64,000 nucleotides of DNA from JAFNAG01 sp963739235 (GTDB lineage Bacteria > Acidobacteriota > UBA6911): NCBI GenBank assembly GCA_963739235.1, contig CAVTZY010000017.1, positions 62,001 through 126,000 of the forward strand, in the 5' to 3' direction. This document shows, piece after piece, positions 1-8,102 of the stretch; positions within the stretch are counted from its first letter, which is position 1; each line of letters starts with the position of its first letter. The notes under the pieces were generated by a model. It saw only the letters and a program-made list of their open reading frames with translations, was not told where the DNA came from and ran no database searches. Position numbers and translations under genes: made by a program.

Positions 1-1569
1 AGTTTGCCGAGAGCGGGTGTTCTGTTGGCAATTCCGCCACTCGTTGCCAGTGGCTTGCTTTCTGTCGCGGAGAAAATCTACGGCAGCATAGGCCCCGCTT
101 TCTACGGATTGCGAACGACTCTGGTGGCATACGTGCTGCTGTCGCTCCTGAGAATCCCTCGCCCCGAAGCCCTCAAGGAGCATGCGCCCGGGGAACTGGG
201 GCGCATTGTCGGACTGGATCGTATCCTTGAGGTCAAAACATTGCGCCGCAAACTCACGCGTCTCGCTTCCCTGAAGGGTAGCTATCAGCTTGGTCGCGAA
301 CTCGCCCGGCTGCGTGTCGCCGAGCGCGGCAGGATGCTCGGCTTTCTCTATATCGATGGTCACGTCCGCGCCTATCACGGAAAATGGACGATTCCGAAGG
401 CATACGTCACAAGGGTCCGGTTGGCCGCTCCCGGAACCACCGACTATTGGGTCAACGATCAACGAGGTGATCCGCTCTTTGTTGTCACGGCCGAGGCCAA
501 CGCCGCCATGACCCGCATGTTGGTCCCGGTGCTAACGGAAGTTCGCGAGATGCTCGGACCTCGCCGGCGGGCCACGATTGTCTTTGACCGCGGCGGCTGG
601 AGCCCCAAGCTCTTTGTGACCCTGCTCGCCATGGGCTTCGATATTCTGACTTATCGGAAGGGTCGTACTCGTCGCATCGCCGAGAAGAGGTTCATGCCTC
701 GCAAAGCCAAGCTGGACGGGCGGCAAGTGGAATACCTTTTACACGAGCAACCCGTACGCTTCCTGAAGGGGAAGCTCCGGCTGCGTCAGGTGACCCGCCT
801 GACCGAAACGGGACACCAGACCCCGATCCTGACGAGCCGCTGGGACCTGCGCAACATCGTCGTCGCCTATCGCATGTTTGAGCGCTGGCGCCAGGAGAAC
901 TTCTTCAAGTACATGCGCGAGGAGTTCCTCATCGACGCACTCACCGATTACCAGGTCGAGCCTGATGATCCGACTCGTTCTGTGCCCAATCCCGCACGGA
1001 AAGCGGTAGAGAAGGAACTCCGCGCCGCGCGCGCCAAACTCACCAAGCTTCAGGAAACTTATGGCGCAACCGCGATCGATTTTATCGAGGAGCCGAGTTC
1101 CACCATGAGAAGCTTCTCGACCGTTGAGCAAAAGATCCGCAATGAGATCAGCGCGGCAGTCGACAGCATTGCCAGGGTTGAGGCTCGGCGCGACGCTCTT
1201 CCCGTCCGACTGCCTGTTGCGGATGCCCAACAAGGCCAGGAAGTCGTAAAGTTGTCGACGGAACGAAAGCATCTAACCAATGTTCTGAAAATGGTCGCAT
1301 ACCAAATCGAGAGTGATCTCCTCGCGCTGATTCGACCCAACTACAAGCGCGCCGAAGAGGAAGGACGCACTCTTGTTCAGATGGCACTGCAAGATACTGC
1401 GGCGATGCAGCCCACGGAGGACGAACTGCGGATAAAACTCGCGCCTCTCAGCTCTTCTCATCGGTCCCGCGCTCTGCAGGCCCTTTGCGAAGCACTCAAC
1501 AAGACGAACGCGCTGTTCCCCGGCACCAGCCTTCGGATGAATTATTCCCTCGGGGAGTTTCCCTCCTGA
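1..1569 (+). CDS. DDE-type transposase, 5' end cut by window edge
   Basis: The frame is open from the first base, so the gene begins outside the window and the TTG at position 4 is not a reliable start. The protein looks like a DDE-fold transposase. An aspartate lies in the segment YIDGHVRAYHG, a second in VFDRGGWSPK, and an acidic residue in the late helix FERWRQENFFKYMREE. This spacing is typical of IS4/IS1634-like enzymes with a long insertion. The C-terminal 200 residues are charged and helical. I cannot name the IS family. No second gene of the element is visible. Just after the stop lies an AT-rich motif (AGGGGACAATTAATTACC) that may mark the element end. Confidence 0.65.
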   Translation, partial: SLPRAGVLLAIPPLVASGLLSVAEKIYGSIGPAFYGLRTTLVAYVLLSLLRIPRPEALKEHAPGELGRIVGLDRILEVKTLRRKLTRLASLKGSYQLGRELARLRVAERGRMLGFLYIDGHVRAYHGKWTIPKAYVTRVRLAAPGTTDYWVNDQRGDPLFVVTAEANAAMTRMLVPVLTEVREMLGPRRRATIVFDRGGWSPKLFVTLLAMGFDILTYRKGRTRRIAEKRFMPRKAKLDGRQVEYLLHEQPVRFLKGKLRLRQVTRLTETGHQTPILTSRWDLRNIVVAYRMFERWRQENFFKYMREEFLIDALTDYQVEPDDPTRSVPNPARKAVEKELRAARAKLTKLQETYGATAIDFIEEPSSTMRSFSTVEQKIRNEISAAVDSIARVEARRDALPVRLPVADAQQGQEVVKLSTERKHLTNVLKMVAYQIESDLLALIRPNYKRAEEEGRTLVQMALQDTAAMQPTEDELRIKLAPLSSSHRSRALQALCEALNKTNALFPGTSLRMNYSLGEFPS

Positions 1570-1759
1570 AAGAAAAAGGGGACAATTAATTACCGGACCA
1601 TGTCAGGAGCTCTGAAGTTGCTGAAAACGCAAGAAGGCAAGGGTACGAAATTGAATTTTTTCACAGCTTCGAAGCGCAGCCCGGGGGTTATAGGAATCTG
1701 ACCAAGAGCCCTGCAGCAACAGAAAGCATCTGAATTTGGAGGATTTCTGTCGCCCCTTC

Positions 1760-1817
1760 GATTGTGCGATATGGCGCGTACCACAACATGTTGGGGGGAG
1801 CGACATATTGCACAATC
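1760..1817. repeat. 18-bp imperfect inverted repeat in a gene-free spacer
   Basis: The stretch 1570-2065 has no convincing gene. In it, positions 1760-1777 (GATTGTGCGATATGGCGC) and 1800-1817 are inverted copies with two mismatches, separated by 22 bases. It could be the end of a mobile element or a transcript hairpin. No T-run follows on either strand, so it is not a clear terminator. Confidence 0.5.
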
Positions 1818-2065
1818 ACAGGTTACGTCAATTTTGACTGCGCAGCAGGCACAATTGCGTAACCTTCAGGGCTCTTGCACCGTGCCTGCCGTGACCGGGG
1901 GCAGCGCCGCTGCGCGGCTCGCCCCCGGCTACTTTTTCGGCGTACCTCCGGGACGCACAGTCTCGAGACAGGCTCGCCGGATGAGGCTTGCAGTAGGAAA
2001 ATCCGGGATGCGAGGGCCGTGCGTCGCACGGCGCCCACTTTTAATTGCATTGCTGCAGTACGCGC

Positions 2066-5000
2066 TTATTTGGAGAGCACGACGTTAAGTTCGGCGATGG
2101 CAGCCATCTTTGCATCTGTGTGCTCGCTGAGGATCACAAATCTGAGATAACGGCCTCTGGCGGCACGCTCTAATGTAATGGTCTGACGCAATGGCTCCAG
2201 CGCCAGTAAACCTTTGGCGGCCGGCAATCCCCACTGCTTGCTATCCTCACTCAGGTAGATCTCATATTCCTTTACTCGTCCGCTGGTACTTTCGGCGCGT
2301 GCCGTGTAGAGGACGGACGCAACGTTGAGCATCTCTCCGAAGTCAATCACGATACTGTGCGGCGGAGGCGCCACCATACCCCGCGAGCGTGTGATCCAGC
2401 TGGTGTCGTCGGCACCATCGAGTACATTCACGGCCTCCCCTTCGGGGCGTTGCACGCTGCTCGAGGAGAGGACTCTCCAGCTCATGCGTTGATCGTAGGT
2501 ACCAAAGGCAACGGCACCGGCAAACCCGGTGATTCCAGCGGCTGTCGCGCGCAGCGACACTTTCCCTTCCCGCTTGAATTCGAACGGTGCGGTATAGACC
2601 TGCCAGGAATTGCCGTCCACAGCATATTCGATCTTTGATCCAGAGGTTGCGCAAGAGAGGGTGACCATGCCGTGGCTGTCGCGAAGCCCAAGGACGGGTT
2701 TGACCCGATCCTGCGGCAACCTCGTTTGTCCAAGTGCGGAGAGATTACGCTGGCCTGTGGGGACAAGGCGCAGAGCATAGGTAAAGGCGATTGGATCCGA
2801 CCAGACGATGTAGGAATCCAGAGGCCGTGGACCGCAACTCGCTGTCCCGACGCCGAGAGTTCTCACATTGAGGGAGACTACGGTGGCAGAGATCGCCGGC
2901 AGATCAACAGAGTATTCAGGAATTGTGAGTTCCTCGTCCGTGTAAGGGAGCGCCGAAACCTGCATCAGACCGTCGCCGCTCTGGGCGAAAAGGCCGGGAA
3001 ATTTGGCCCCCGTGAGCGCGGCCCAGCGGACATCCTCATGGTTGCCCGATTCCATTGGTTTGGCATAGGGGGTAAGCTGCTCGCGCACGGTGCTCGTATA
3101 AAGCCCAAGGTCCGAGCCGCGTTTGCGATCCGCGTAGTTCTCCATCGGTCCACGGCCCAGATACGTGAACTGATCAAAGCGCTTGTCTAAAAGCAGTCGG
3201 ACGCCCAGGCGCGCAAGCGGGATGCGACGTCCTTGAGGCATAAGGGCATTATCCACGACAATCGATCCGTCCCCATACACTGTATAAATGGCAGAATGAG
3301 TCACTGACCAGCCAACGCGTCCTTCGGCCTGGATCACCGCCTCAATCCTGATCACGGTCGGTTTCGTCTGTTCGGCTCTGAAGCCGATAACCTTTGTCTG
3401 TAGTGATTCAACACCGTACATTTTCCAGTCGCGTTCGGCCCAGTCATCGTCACTGCGATGCGGGGCGCGCCAGAGATTCATTTTCGGGCCGCCGCCCGGC
3501 AAAAGCAGGGGCGTCCCGTCGCGCACGAGTTGCGTGATACCACCTTCGATCTTGTCAAAAATTACACTGAAACCGTCGCCACTCGCGGTGACGCGGTCGG
3601 CCTCCTGAACGAGACGCAACGGTTTCAGGGTAGATGGATCGCCGGCGACGGCGGGCGCGGCCACCGGCAATTTGAACTGCACCGCTGCGACTTCATAACC
3701 GGCCTTAGCCCAGATTTCGTCTTTGGCCAGCGCAAATGAGAGCTGCAAAAAGTACTCGGCGCCTGGCTTCGGCACAATCTTTTTGTAGGCAACGGCAACG
3801 AGCATGTCGGTGCCGGGGGCCAGATTCAACCGCCCGATGGTTCCATGATCAATGGGCGTGCCGTCTTCCGTGACGACCCAACTGCCGGCAAACCCGTTCA
3901 GGTCAGTAAAAGCATATTTGTTGCGGATCCTGATCTTGCCCGCGGCCAGGTCCTCCGCTGCGAATCCAATCCACTGATAGGCGCGCTTCACTTCCGGGTA
4001 GTGCGGCTTGGGGGAGCGGTCCGAAAACACGACCCCTTTGTGGATGAAATAGTGATCGTTGGGAACTTCTCCGAAGCCGCCACCGTATGCGAGATAAGAG
4101 TGATTCGGATCGCGGCGGTTCCAGAGCCCCTGATCCTGCCATTCCCAGATGGCGCCCCCCATCAGGCTGGGGTACTTGTCGAACAGATCGTTGTACTCGC
4201 CGATAGCGCCCATGGAGTTGTTCATGGCGTGGACGTATTCACAGAGGTAAAACGGCTTCGTGCGATTCGGATCCTTCGCGGCATTCTCCACGTCGGCGAC
4301 GGCCGTGTACATGCGGCTCTCGATATCGGTGGGGATGTCCCGGCCGCGGAACGGTTCGTAATGCGTCGGCCGATCCGGATCGATCGCTTTGACTGCCTTG
4401 ACGGCAGAAACGAAATTGATGCCGCCGCCATTTTCATTGCCCAGCGACCAGATGATTACCGACGGATGGTTTTTAAAGTTCTCGACATTGGCAACGTTGC
4501 GGTCGACGATCGCCTTTTCCCAGCGCGGCTCGCGGTCAAGCACGCCCATGTAGCCGTGGCATTCGACATTGGCCTCGGCAACAAGGTAGATGCCGTATTC
4601 GTCGCAGAGTTCGTACCAGCGGGGATCATCGGAGTAGTGGGATGTGCGCACGTGATTGGCATTCACCTGTTTGAGCAGTTCCAAGTCACGGATCATTTTC
4701 TCTTCCGAGACATAATGCCCCGTGTCGGGCCACATTTCATGTCGATTGGCCCCCTTGAGCTTCACGGCGACGCCGTTGATGGTGAAAATCGAGCCCTTGA
4801 TTTCGATCTTGCGGAAACCGGTATGAGTGGAGAGGATCTCTCCCCCGTCTTCGCCGCTCATGGTCAGGACCGTGGTGTACAGATTCGGTGTCTCTGCAGT
4901 CCACTTGGCGGGATGGGAGACAGGAATGGATACGGAAACACTCTTCTCTTCCCCCACTTCAAGGGCAGGGACATCCGCAGTAGCGCTGGCTCCTGGAATA

Positions 5001-5899
5001 GTGCGCCCATCACGAGAGGCCAAATCGACCGTCAGTTTGCGCGCCCTGGAAGGCTGGTTGGCGTAGTTGTGGACCTTCGCCGCCACGAGCAGAGTCCCAT
5101 CCCGGTACTGTGGGTCCAGATCCGTCTTGACAAAGAAATCGCGAATGTGGATCTGTGGAGCACTCCAGAGCGTTACATTGCGGAAGATGCCGCTCAGGCG
5201 CCACATATCCTGATCTTCGAGGTAAGTGCCCGCACTGTAACGATACACTTCCGCTGCGATCATGTTTTTGCCCGGTTTGACATAGGAGGTTATGTCGAAC
5301 TCGGCGGCATTGCGGCTGTTAACGCTGAAACCTGCCTTCTCTCCGTTGATCCAGAGAAAGAAGGCTGAATCGACACCATCAAAGGTGATGAAGATGCGGC
5401 GACCGTTCCATTTTTCGGGAACCTCGAACTCTCGACGATAACTGCCGACCGGATTTCGTTCCTGGTAGGCGGTGTATTCCTGCGGAGGTTCGCTCATAAC
5501 CCTGGGCCAATCTCGCCTGATCGTATAGCCTGAATTTCTGTAGTATGGCGTACCGTACCCCAGCACTTGCCAGTTGGAGGGGACCGGGATTTCCTTCCAG
5601 GAACTTACGTCAAACGACGGCCGGTAGAAGTCGACCGGCCGCTGCTCCGGGCGCGGCACCCAGTTAAACTTCCAGGAACCATTCAGACTGCGGCACCACG
5701 AAGAAGCATAACGATTGGCGGCAAGAGCCTCGGCGCGGCCACCGTAGGGCATCAGCGTGGCGTGATACGGCAGCTTGTTGATCCCGAGCATCTGCTCGTT
5801 TTCGATCTCGCCAGGAACCGGTGCATCGGCCGGGCTCAGCAAAGTGGCAAACGCAAAAAACGCGAACAAGTATCGGAACAATAAGTGAGTTTTATGCAT
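2066..5899 (-). CDS. secreted glycoside hydrolase family 2 beta-galactosidase (LacZ-like) with C-terminal discoidin-type domain
   Basis: Predicted to hydrolyse terminal beta-galactosides outside the cytoplasm. The chosen ATG gives a signal peptide (MHKTHLLFRYLFAFFAFATL...); an upstream in-frame start would bury it. About 1277 residues. Domain order: GH2 sugar-binding (about 60-250), Ig-like (about 250-365), TIM barrel (about 370-660), beta-galactosidase small-chain domain, a chitobiase-like C-terminal module, and an F5/8 type C (discoidin) carbohydrate-binding domain in the last 140 residues. The catalytic acid/base is the glutamate in SLGNENGG (about 489) and the nucleophile is the glutamate in FYLCEYVHAMNNS (about 554). 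The gene is longer than E. coli LacZ because of the C-terminal additions. It appears monocistronic. The true substrate could be another galactoside from plant polysaccharide. Confidence 0.93.
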   Translation of the reverse strand: MHKTHLLFRYLFAFFAFATLLSPADAPVPGEIENEQMLGINKLPYHATLMPYGGRAEALAANRYASSWCRSLNGSWKFNWVPRPEQRPVDFYRPSFDVSSWKEIPVPSNWQVLGYGTPYYRNSGYTIRRDWPRVMSEPPQEYTAYQERNPVGSYRREFEVPEKWNGRRIFITFDGVDSAFFLWINGEKAGFSVNSRNAAEFDITSYVKPGKNMIAAEVYRYSAGTYLEDQDMWRLSGIFRNVTLWSAPQIHIRDFFVKTDLDPQYRDGTLLVAAKVHNYANQPSRARKLTVDLASRDGRTIPGASATADVPALEVGEEKSVSVSIPVSHPAKWTAETPNLYTTVLTMSGEDGGEILSTHTGFRKIEIKGSIFTINGVAVKLKGANRHEMWPDTGHYVSEEKMIRDLELLKQVNANHVRTSHYSDDPRWYELCDEYGIYLVAEANVECHGYMGVLDREPRWEKAIVDRNVANVENFKNHPSVIIWSLGNENGGGINFVSAVKAVKAIDPDRPTHYEPFRGRDIPTDIESRMYTAVADVENAAKDPNRTKPFYLCEYVHAMNNSMGAIGEYNDLFDKYPSLMGGAIWEWQDQGLWNRRDPNHSYLAYGGGFGEVPNDHYFIHKGVVFSDRSPKPHYPEVKRAYQWIGFAAEDLAAGKIRIRNKYAFTDLNGFAGSWVVTEDGTPIDHGTIGRLNLAPGTDMLVAVAYKKIVPKPGAEYFLQLSFALAKDEIWAKAGYEVAAVQFKLPVAAPAVAGDPSTLKPLRLVQEADRVTASGDGFSVIFDKIEGGITQLVRDGTPLLLPGGGPKMNLWRAPHRSDDDWAERDWKMYGVESLQTKVIGFRAEQTKPTVIRIEAVIQAEGRVGWSVTHSAIYTVYGDGSIVVDNALMPQGRRIPLARLGVRLLLDKRFDQFTYLGRGPMENYADRKRGSDLGLYTSTVREQLTPYAKPMESGNHEDVRWAALTGAKFPGLFAQSGDGLMQVSALPYTDEELTIPEYSVDLPAISATVVSLNVRTLGVGTASCGPRPLDSYIVWSDPIAFTYALRLVPTGQRNLSALGQTRLPQDRVKPVLGLRDSHGMVTLSCATSGSKIEYAVDGNSWQVYTAPFEFKREGKVSLRATAAGITGFAGAVAFGTYDQRMSWRVLSSSSVQRPEGEAVNVLDGADDTSWITRSRGMVAPPPHSIVIDFGEMLNVASVLYTARAESTSGRVKEYEIYLSEDSKQWGLPAAKGLLALEPLRQTITLERAARGRYLRFVILSEHTDAKMAAIAELNVVLSK

Positions 5900-6044
5900 G
5901 GCGGAATCCCATTTAATCAATAGTTGTTTCCTGGTCCTCGGCGAACGCAGGATATCAGTGCTCTGTTCGGAAAGCACCAGGAAAGCACGGGATGATGAAG
6001 CTCTGCAATTCAAGTTCGACGGCGGGCTGGCTGGGAGAAGCCCT

Positions 6045-6521
6045 TCATCCTGAGCCACGTCTTTTCTTTGGCGTAGCTGGCCGACGCGGGCGCTGTGCCG
6101 GAGATACCGATTTGATCAAAATCTCTCCGGCGCTTTCTGCTTGCAGCGGCAGCATGGAACGCGAAGCCGCAGCATCGATCAGGGCAATGACAGCGGGCTC
6201 GCACAACACCTTCATTTCGCGCAGGACAATATGCCGGACTTGTTTTCCCTCCCCCTTCAACAGGTGATCCGGATCGGGAAATGCCACCCCATGCAAAAAA
6301 AACAGAGTTACCCAACGCGGGTATAGCGCAATCGAGAATACGGCTTCCGACGCTCTTTCGCTCGGTCCAAATCCAATGGCCAGAGCATTGTAATTGTCGT
6401 AAACCAGGACCGTGGCACCCGGAAATTTCTTTCGCATCCACGCAAATGCCGCATGCGCCAACTTTGCGATTTCCGGAGTATACCTGTCGATATACGAATT
6501 AAGTTTCTGCCTAGCGGTCAT
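6045..6521 (-). CDS. DUF1801 family protein
   Basis: A 158-residue soluble protein with the DUF1801 (YdhG-like) pattern: an N-terminal helix with a Y-x-P-E-I segment, a core containing an SIALYPRWVTLFF strand, then GKQVRHIVL and a C-terminal helix (EPAVIALIDAA). The fold is known from structural genomics but no biochemical function is established. The last 25 residues are basic (RPRRPATPKKRR), more than usual for the family. It lies 145 bp upstream of the beta-galactosidase on the same strand; no functional link is evident. Confidence 0.75.
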   Translation of the reverse strand: MTARQKLNSYIDRYTPEIAKLAHAAFAWMRKKFPGATVLVYDNYNALAIGFGPSERASEAVFSIALYPRWVTLFFLHGVAFPDPDHLLKGEGKQVRHIVLREMKVLCEPAVIALIDAAASRSMLPLQAESAGEILIKSVSPAQRPRRPATPKKRRGSG

Positions 6522-6666
6522 AGGACTCTCAGCCGCAGCCCTTTTAAAGTAATGATACCACCAGGTTCACTGAATCGCCCCTCTTAGTTACACTATGATT
6601 TCAGAGACGCTTGCGGAAGGCTCTGCAGCACAGCACTTCTCCCTGCACTCCAGAAAACTAAGAGTG

Positions 6667-7518
6667 TCAGAATTGCGATTGCGAGGTCACCAGGAGGTAC
6701 ATGAGTCTGCGGCCGATGACCGTGCCCGAAACGACCGCCAGGAATAACAGCAGGCGCAGCCCGGATCGAGCACCGGCATAATCCCTTCCCATCAAAAGCA
6801 GGGCCGCGAGCACTATCGGCACAATCCCTGCCAGAAGCAGGTGAAGGCCTAACCAGACAGCGTATCGGGAGGTAATTATTTGAAAGGCATCCTGCAACCT
6901 GGCCGCTGCAAAGCCATCGGATGATCCTCGGGAAAGAGCCACAACCATCCAGATCGCAGCGACAATCAGCATCAAGCTCCCAACGATTACCCCAGCAAGA
7001 AAAGAGTCATTCAATCGCCTCGCCTCTTCCAGGTTGAGGAATGCCGCGGATGCAGCCCCGCCTAACAGTAGTGCTGTTCCAAGGAAGGAAAGGGGCACCC
7101 AGCCTGAGTCCCAGGCCGGTTGAGTCGGAATGAGATAGATCGCTGCGCTCGCGGCGACTGCAGCCAAGGCGAGCAAGCTGGTCACCACACCGATGGCCAA
7201 CCTGTGCTCTGCGCGATGGGTCCACCAGGCATGGGCGTAGATAAAGGCCGCTGCGACAAACAGCAAAGTAAAAAGGACCTCCAGACTGAGCCTGGAGCTG
7301 CGCAGGTTGAGAAGGGACTTCCAGGCGGAAATGGGGCGGCCCAAGTGAAATAGTGAGGCCAGCACACCGAGCACTGCCAGCGGGAGGATCGCTAAAGCCA
7401 GCGGGTGCATAAGGTCATTGGCAGAAGTGGCATTCCGGTCGCTGAGAGTCGCGGCCAGGGCAAGTCCGCACGCAAACTGGAGCGCCAGCGTAAAGACGAT
7501 CAAAGGCCATTCCGACAT
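6667..7518 (-). CDS. dmsC: DmsC-type membrane anchor subunit of a molybdopterin oxidoreductase
   Basis: An integral membrane protein of about 283 residues with eight predicted hydrophobic segments, matching the DmsC/NrfD-like anchor that passes electrons from the quinol pool to the iron-sulfur subunit. The ATG at 7518 is preferred because it follows a GAGGGG Shine-Dalgarno. A GTG at 7533 overlapping the dmsB stop (GTGA) is the alternative. It is the last gene of a tight three-gene set, so the complex is probably made as A-B-C. The substrate cannot be deduced from the anchor. Confidence 0.88.
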   Translation of the reverse strand: MSEWPLIVFTLALQFACGLALAATLSDRNATSANDLMHPLALAILPLAVLGVLASLFHLGRPISAWKSLLNLRSSRLSLEVLFTLLFVAAAFIYAHAWWTHRAEHRLAIGVVTSLLALAAVAASAAIYLIPTQPAWDSGWVPLSFLGTALLLGGAASAAFLNLEEARRLNDSFLAGVIVGSLMLIVAAIWMVVALSRGSSDGFAAARLQDAFQIITSRYAVWLGLHLLLAGIVPIVLAALLLMGRDYAGARSGLRLLLFLAVVSGTVIGRRLMYLLVTSQSQF

Positions 7519-7529
7519 GCTCTCACCCC

Positions 7530-8102
7530 TCACGCTCCCGTGGCCTCCTGTCTCACCTTGTATCGGCAGGAAGGCTTCGTCAAGCCAGGTGAGGGGAGGT
7601 TGTGAATGGCATCGGCTACACCTGGTCGTGCTGCAATCTCAGCCAACCGGCCGATTTCGATGGCCCGCATCGGACACGCTGTGACGCACACGGGGCTTTT
7701 TCCAGCCTCAAGCTGGTCCAGGCATAGGTTACATTTCCGGACACGGCCCTCCCCTGGGTCATATTGCGGCGCGCCGTACGGGCACAGCCATGTGCAATAG
7801 CGGCAGCCGATGCACCGCTCCGGGTCGTGCACGACGATGCCGTCGGCCGCGCGCTTTTTATAGGCGCCCGTAGGGCAGTGTCTGGCGCAGAGCGGATCTT
7901 CGCAGTGATTGCAGGACATTGAGATGTTGTATGCGAAAACCTTCGGGAACTCGCCCCCCTCGAACACGCGCACCTTGCGGATCCGTCGGCCGACCGGCGC
8001 ATCGTTGAAGTCCTTGCAGGCGATCTCACAGGTCCGGCAGTTGATGCACTTGGTAGTATCAACAAAAAACGCACTCTGCCCGCTAATCACCGGATCCTCC
8101 AT
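7530..8102 (-). CDS. dmsB: DmsB-type four-cluster [4Fe-4S] ferredoxin subunit
   Basis: Electron-transfer subunit between the membrane anchor and the molybdenum subunit. Four cysteine groups are visible: CINCRTCEIAC, CNHCEDPLCARHC, CIGCRYCTWLC and CNLC...CVTAC, the standard DmsB arrangement for four [4Fe-4S] clusters. There is no signal peptide, as expected for a subunit exported with its TAT-carrying partner. The ATG at 8102 lies inside the last codons of the upstream catalytic gene (20-bp overlap), which indicates translational coupling. Length is about 190 residues, normal for the family. Confidence 0.93.
   Translation of the reverse strand: MEDPVISGQSAFFVDTTKCINCRTCEIACKDFNDAPVGRRIRKVRVFEGGEFPKVFAYNISMSCNHCEDPLCARHCPTGAYKKRAADGIVVHDPERCIGCRYCTWLCPYGAPQYDPGEGRVRKCNLCLDQLEAGKSPVCVTACPMRAIEIGRLAEIAARPGVADAIHNLPSPGLTKPSCRYKVRQEATGA

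Noticed and set aside
3845..5368. Long open frame of 507 codons on the plus strand opposite the beta-galactosidase
   Set aside because: Antisense to a strongly conserved GH2 gene, no ribosome site, no recognisable domain; a GC-driven shadow.
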